The position numbers were made by a program, and so were the translations under genes. This document shows, piece by piece, positions 6,569 through 8,412 of a stretch of DNA of 8,412 bases. The DNA comes from JBOGZI01 sp050697275. GTDB lineage: Bacteria > Actinomycetota > Thermoleophilia > Solirubrobacterales > 70-9. The notes beneath the pieces were generated by a model. The model did not search any database. It was not told the origin of the DNA and saw nothing but the letters and a program-made list of their open reading frames with translations. Position 1 is the first letter of the stretch, and the number at the start of each line of letters is the position of its first letter. The DNA is taken from the NCBI GenBank assembly GCA_050697275.1, contig JBOGZI010000250.1, forward strand, positions 1-8,412, given 5' to 3'.

Positions 6569-6668
6569 GCGCGGCCCGCTTCACCGGCGAGGGGGGCCCG
6601 AACAGCGCCGTCGCGGGCGCCGGCGGCCGGGATCGGGTGCGCGAAGGGGCATAGCTAGTATCGGCGCG
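6569..6668. other. 100-nt intergenic region between metallophosphoesterase and lipoprotein genes
   Basis: Very GC-rich. It contains several short, competing inverted repeats (for example GCCCGC at 6574-6579 with GCGGGC at 6613-6618, and CCGGCG at 6584-6589 with CGCCGG at 6618-6623), but no compact hairpin with a T tract, so I call no terminator. The right end holds the AT-rich promoter patch of the lipoprotein gene. Confidence 0.5.
6656..6661 (+). promoter_or_regulatory. Putative -10 box (TAGTAT) of a leaderless lipoprotein-kinase promoter
   Basis: TAGTAT is followed by 7 nt (CGGCGCG) and the ATG at 6669, the same geometry as in front of argS. No Shine-Dalgarno-like run fits in the gap and no clear -35 is visible. 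It would drive both the lipoprotein and the overlapping kinase gene. Confidence 0.55.
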
Positions 6669-7175
6669 ATGCTGCGAGGCAGGACACTCGGGGCCGCGGC
6701 GGCCGTCGTGGCCCTTTCCATGGGCATACTCGGTTGCGGGGACTCCGAGCCGGAGCCGAGCATCCCGCGCGACGACGCCGAGGCGATGGTCGGGACCCTC
6801 GAGGAGATCCAGGCGAACATCGACGAGGGGAGCTGCATTGTCGCCGCCGACCGGACCGACGACCTGCTCGCCGAGATCAACGAGCTGCCCGACGACGTGG
6901 AGCAGGACCTCCAGAACGCGCTCGCCGAGGGGGCCAACAACCTCAAGCAGCTGCTGCTCGACGAGCCCCAGGAGTGCGAGCCGCAGGAGGAGACCCAGAC
7001 GGAGGAGACGACGACCGAGGAGACGACCACCGAGGAGACGCGGACGAGGGAGACCGAGACTGAGCAGACCACGACAACGCAGCCGACCACGCCCACGCAG
7101 CCGACCACGCCCACCCCACCTCCCTCGGGCGGCTCGGGCGGCGTCGGCCCGGGCGGCATCGAGGGCGGCCCATGA
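6669..7175 (+). CDS. Predicted lipoprotein with helical domain and Glu/Thr-rich stalk
   Basis: I do not recognise a named family. Visible in its 168 residues: basic N-terminus and hydrophobic stretch (1-22) ending in ILGC, a plausible lipobox with Cys23 as lipidation site; a mostly helical acidic segment (33-103) flanked by Cys56 and Cys103, which could form a disulfide outside the cell; a Glu/Thr-rich tract with EETTT repeats (112-137); two QPTTPT repeats (138-149) and a Pro then Gly-rich tail. The layout suggests a surface-anchored small domain with an extended, possibly O-glycosylated stalk. The stop overlaps the start of the kinase gene as ATGA, so the two are probably translated as a coupled pair. 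A role as ligand-binding or regulatory partner of the kinase is inference only. The start is supported by the TAGTAT box 7 nt upstream and by the signal peptide beginning there. Confidence 0.82.
   Translation: MLRGRTLGAAAAVVALSMGILGCGDSEPEPSIPRDDAEAMVGTLEEIQANIDEGSCIVAADRTDDLLAEINELPDDVEQDLQNALAEGANNLKQLLLDEPQECEPQEETQTEETTTEETTTEETRTRETETEQTTTTQPTTPTQPTTPTPPPSGGSGGVGPGGIEGGP
7002..7040 (+). repeat. 15-bp tandem repeat, about 2.6 copies, encoding EETTT
   Basis: Unit GAGGAGACGACNACC at 7002-7016 and 7017-7031, with a partial copy to 7040. It lies in frame inside the lipoprotein stalk, so copy-number change by 15 bp would alter stalk length without breaking the frame. Confidence 0.8.
7080..7115 (+). 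repeat. 18-bp tandem duplication encoding QPTTPT twice
   Basis: Copies at 7080-7097 and 7098-7115 differ only in the last base. In frame in the lipoprotein stalk. The near identity, including codon choice, suggests a recent duplication. Confidence 0.85.
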
Positions 7176-8362
7176 GCCCGCGCGGCCCGAAGGGCGAGCT
7201 GATCTCGGACCGCTACCGGATCGAGGACCGGCTGGGAAGCGGCGGAATGTCGTCGGTCTTCCGCGCCACCGACACGATCCTCGAGCGCACGGTCGCGGTC
7301 AAGGTCCTCGCCGAGCACCTCTCCGACGACGAGCGCTTCGTGGCGCGCTTCCGGCGCGTGGCGCTCGCGGTCGCCAAGCTCGTCCACCCCAACATCGTCC
7401 AGGTCTACGACACCGGGATCGACAGCGGGCGCCACTACATCGTCATGGAGTACGTGCGCGGCAAGTCCGGCGCCCAGCTGCTCCAGGCCCAGGGCAGGCT
7501 CGACACCCCGACCACGGTGGAGACCGGCGTCCAGGCCTGCGCCGGCCTCGACTACGCCCACCGCCACGGGATCATCCACCGCGACGTCAAGCCCGGGAAC
7601 CTGATGATCATCGGGGGCCCGGCCGGCGGCGGGGACATGACCGTGAAGCTGGCCGACTTCGGGATCGCCCGCGCCGAAGCGCAAACGCGAATAACCCAGG
7701 TCGGTTCAGTCGTGGGGACGGCCGCGTACCTCGCGCCCGAGCAGGCCCGCGGCGAGGAGGCGACTCCCGCCTCCGACGTCTACTCGCTGGGCGTCGTCCT
7801 CTACCAGTTCCTCTGCGGGCGGCTTCCCTATGAGGGCGCCTCGCTCGCTGAGCTGGCCGTGCGCCAGCAGTCCGAGCAGCCGCTTCACCCCTCCTCCTAC
7901 TCTGAGGACGTTCCCCAGGCAGTCGGCGAGGCGGTCCTGGTCGCCCTCGACTCCGACCCCTCCCGGCGCTTCGCCGCCGCCGGCGAGCTCGCCGACGCGC
8001 TGAGGCGCGGGCTGAGCGGAGAGGCTCCCTCCACGGGCGCGACCAGGGTGCTGGGCGGCGAGGCCCCGACCGCGGCCACCCGCCATATGCCTCGCACCCA
8101 GCGGGCTCCGCGCCGCGCCGTGCCGCGGCAGCCCAGGCCGGCCCCGCAGGAGCCGCGGAAGCGGCGCGGGATGAGCGGCGTCGCCCGCAACCTGCTCGCC
8201 CTGATCGCCCTGCTGCTGCTCGCGGCGGTGGTCGCCGGGGTGGTCGTCCTCACCACCACCGGCTCGGACGACCGGATCAACGTCGAGGACGTGGTCAGGG
8301 ACGACGTCAACGATCAGATCGACGAGCTCGACAACCTGATTCAGGAGAACGTGGAGCCATAG
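7172..8362 (+). CDS. Membrane-anchored Ser/Thr protein kinase (PknB-like, no PASTA domains)
   Basis: Phosphorylates Ser/Thr of target proteins; 396 residues. Cytoplasmic kinase domain (about 15-280): glycine loop LGSGGMSSVF (21-30), VAVK with Lys44, HRDVKPGN (136-143, catalytic Asp138), DFG (162-164), activation segment with Thr172, Thr175 and Thr183, GTAAYLAPEQ (182-191) and SDVYSLGVVLY (201-211). Helix C reads RFRRVALAVAKL: Val63 stands where PknB-type kinases have the Glu that salt-bridges Lys44. A Pro/Arg-rich juxtamembrane region (282-333) contains two similar GEAP...ATR segments. One transmembrane helix (about 340-360) follows, then a short acidic extracellular tail (364-396) instead of PASTA repeats. 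The start overlaps the lipoprotein stop (ATGA), with GAGGG 6 nt upstream as weak Shine-Dalgarno. With almost no sensor of its own, it may rely on the lipoprotein or another partner (inference). Confidence 0.93.
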   Translation: MSPRGPKGELISDRYRIEDRLGSGGMSSVFRATDTILERTVAVKVLAEHLSDDERFVARFRRVALAVAKLVHPNIVQVYDTGIDSGRHYIVMEYVRGKSGAQLLQAQGRLDTPTTVETGVQACAGLDYAHRHGIIHRDVKPGNLMIIGGPAGGGDMTVKLADFGIARAEAQTRITQVGSVVGTAAYLAPEQARGEEATPASDVYSLGVVLYQFLCGRLPYEGASLAELAVRQQSEQPLHPSSYSEDVPQAVGEAVLVALDSDPSRRFAAAGELADALRRGLSGEAPSTGATRVLGGEAPTAATRHMPRTQRAPRRAVPRQPRPAPQEPRKRRGMSGVARNLLALIALLLLAAVVAGVVVLTTTGSDDRINVEDVVRDDVNDQIDELDNLIQENVEP

Positions 8363-8371
8363 GCACCGGTG

Positions 8372-8395
8372 GCGGGCGGCCGGTGGGCCGTCCGC
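8372..8395 (+). terminator. Strong hairpin after the kinase gene, probable terminator
   Basis: Arms GCGGGCGGCC (8372-8381) and GGCCGTCCGC (8386-8395) form a 10-bp stem with one G-U pair and a GGTG loop, beginning 9 nt after the stop codon. Only TT follows, so it lacks a full U tract, as is common for terminators in high-GC actinobacteria. Confidence 0.6.
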
Positions 8396-8412
8396 TTGCA
8401 ACCGGATCCACC

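Noticed and set aside
4576..6654. 692-codon plus-strand open frame
   Set aside because: Runs antisense to the protease and then out of frame through the metallophosphoesterase, both of which have intact family motifs. Long shadow frames are expected at this GC content.
6569..6668. Rho-independent terminator after the metallophosphoesterase
   Set aside because: Only short or long-looped competing inverted repeats, no compact stem and no T tract.
6581..7684. 367-codon minus-strand frame opposite the lipoprotein and kinase
   Set aside because: Ser/Val-rich runs arise from reading the repeat DNA backwards; the plus-strand genes have a signal peptide and complete kinase motifs.

Overview
The window is very GC-rich DNA (estimated near 70% G+C, not counted) and is almost fully coding. 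Protein signatures (actinobacterial-type membrane Ser/Thr kinase, long-form RmlA, Ste24-type M48 protease, compact RmlC) and start sites with a TANNNT box 6-7 nt before the ATG point to a high-GC Gram-positive bacterium. A deep-branching actinobacterium such as Thermoleophilia/Solirubrobacterales is my best guess, by inference and not by search. The content looks chromosomal: I see no mobile element, CRISPR array, tRNA or rRNA.

Left two thirds (1-5766) read on the minus strand. In transcription order they are: a seven-helix Ste24-like M48 membrane protease (5766-4477); rlmH, a 23S rRNA pseudouridine methyltransferase (4480-4064); long-form rmlA (4042-2966), rmlB (2969-1971) and rmlC (1974-1438) for dTDP-6-deoxysugar synthesis; and argS (1393 to beyond the left edge). 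Three of the five junctions are 4-base stop/start overlaps, one is a 21-nt gap, and argS follows 44 nt after rmlC with its own promoter-like box. The three sugar genes make dTDP-4-dehydro-L-rhamnose. The final reductase, rmlD, is not in the window.

The right third (5828-8362) reads on the plus strand, divergently from the protease, across a 61-nt intergenic region whose single AT-rich patch could serve as -10 element in both directions. It encodes a YfcE/MJ0936-type metallophosphoesterase, then a predicted lipoprotein with a Glu/Thr-rich stalk whose stop overlaps the start of a single-pass membrane Ser/Thr kinase, then a strong hairpin that probably ends the transcript.

The points most worth a second look are: argS has lost its HIGH motif (TAAG in its place) while keeping MSKRKG; the kinase has Val where the helix-C Glu is expected; the lipoprotein and kinase form a translationally coupled pair that may be a surface sensor unit; and three genes share a leaderless-promoter layout. 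No clearly new multi-gene defence or mobile system is visible.
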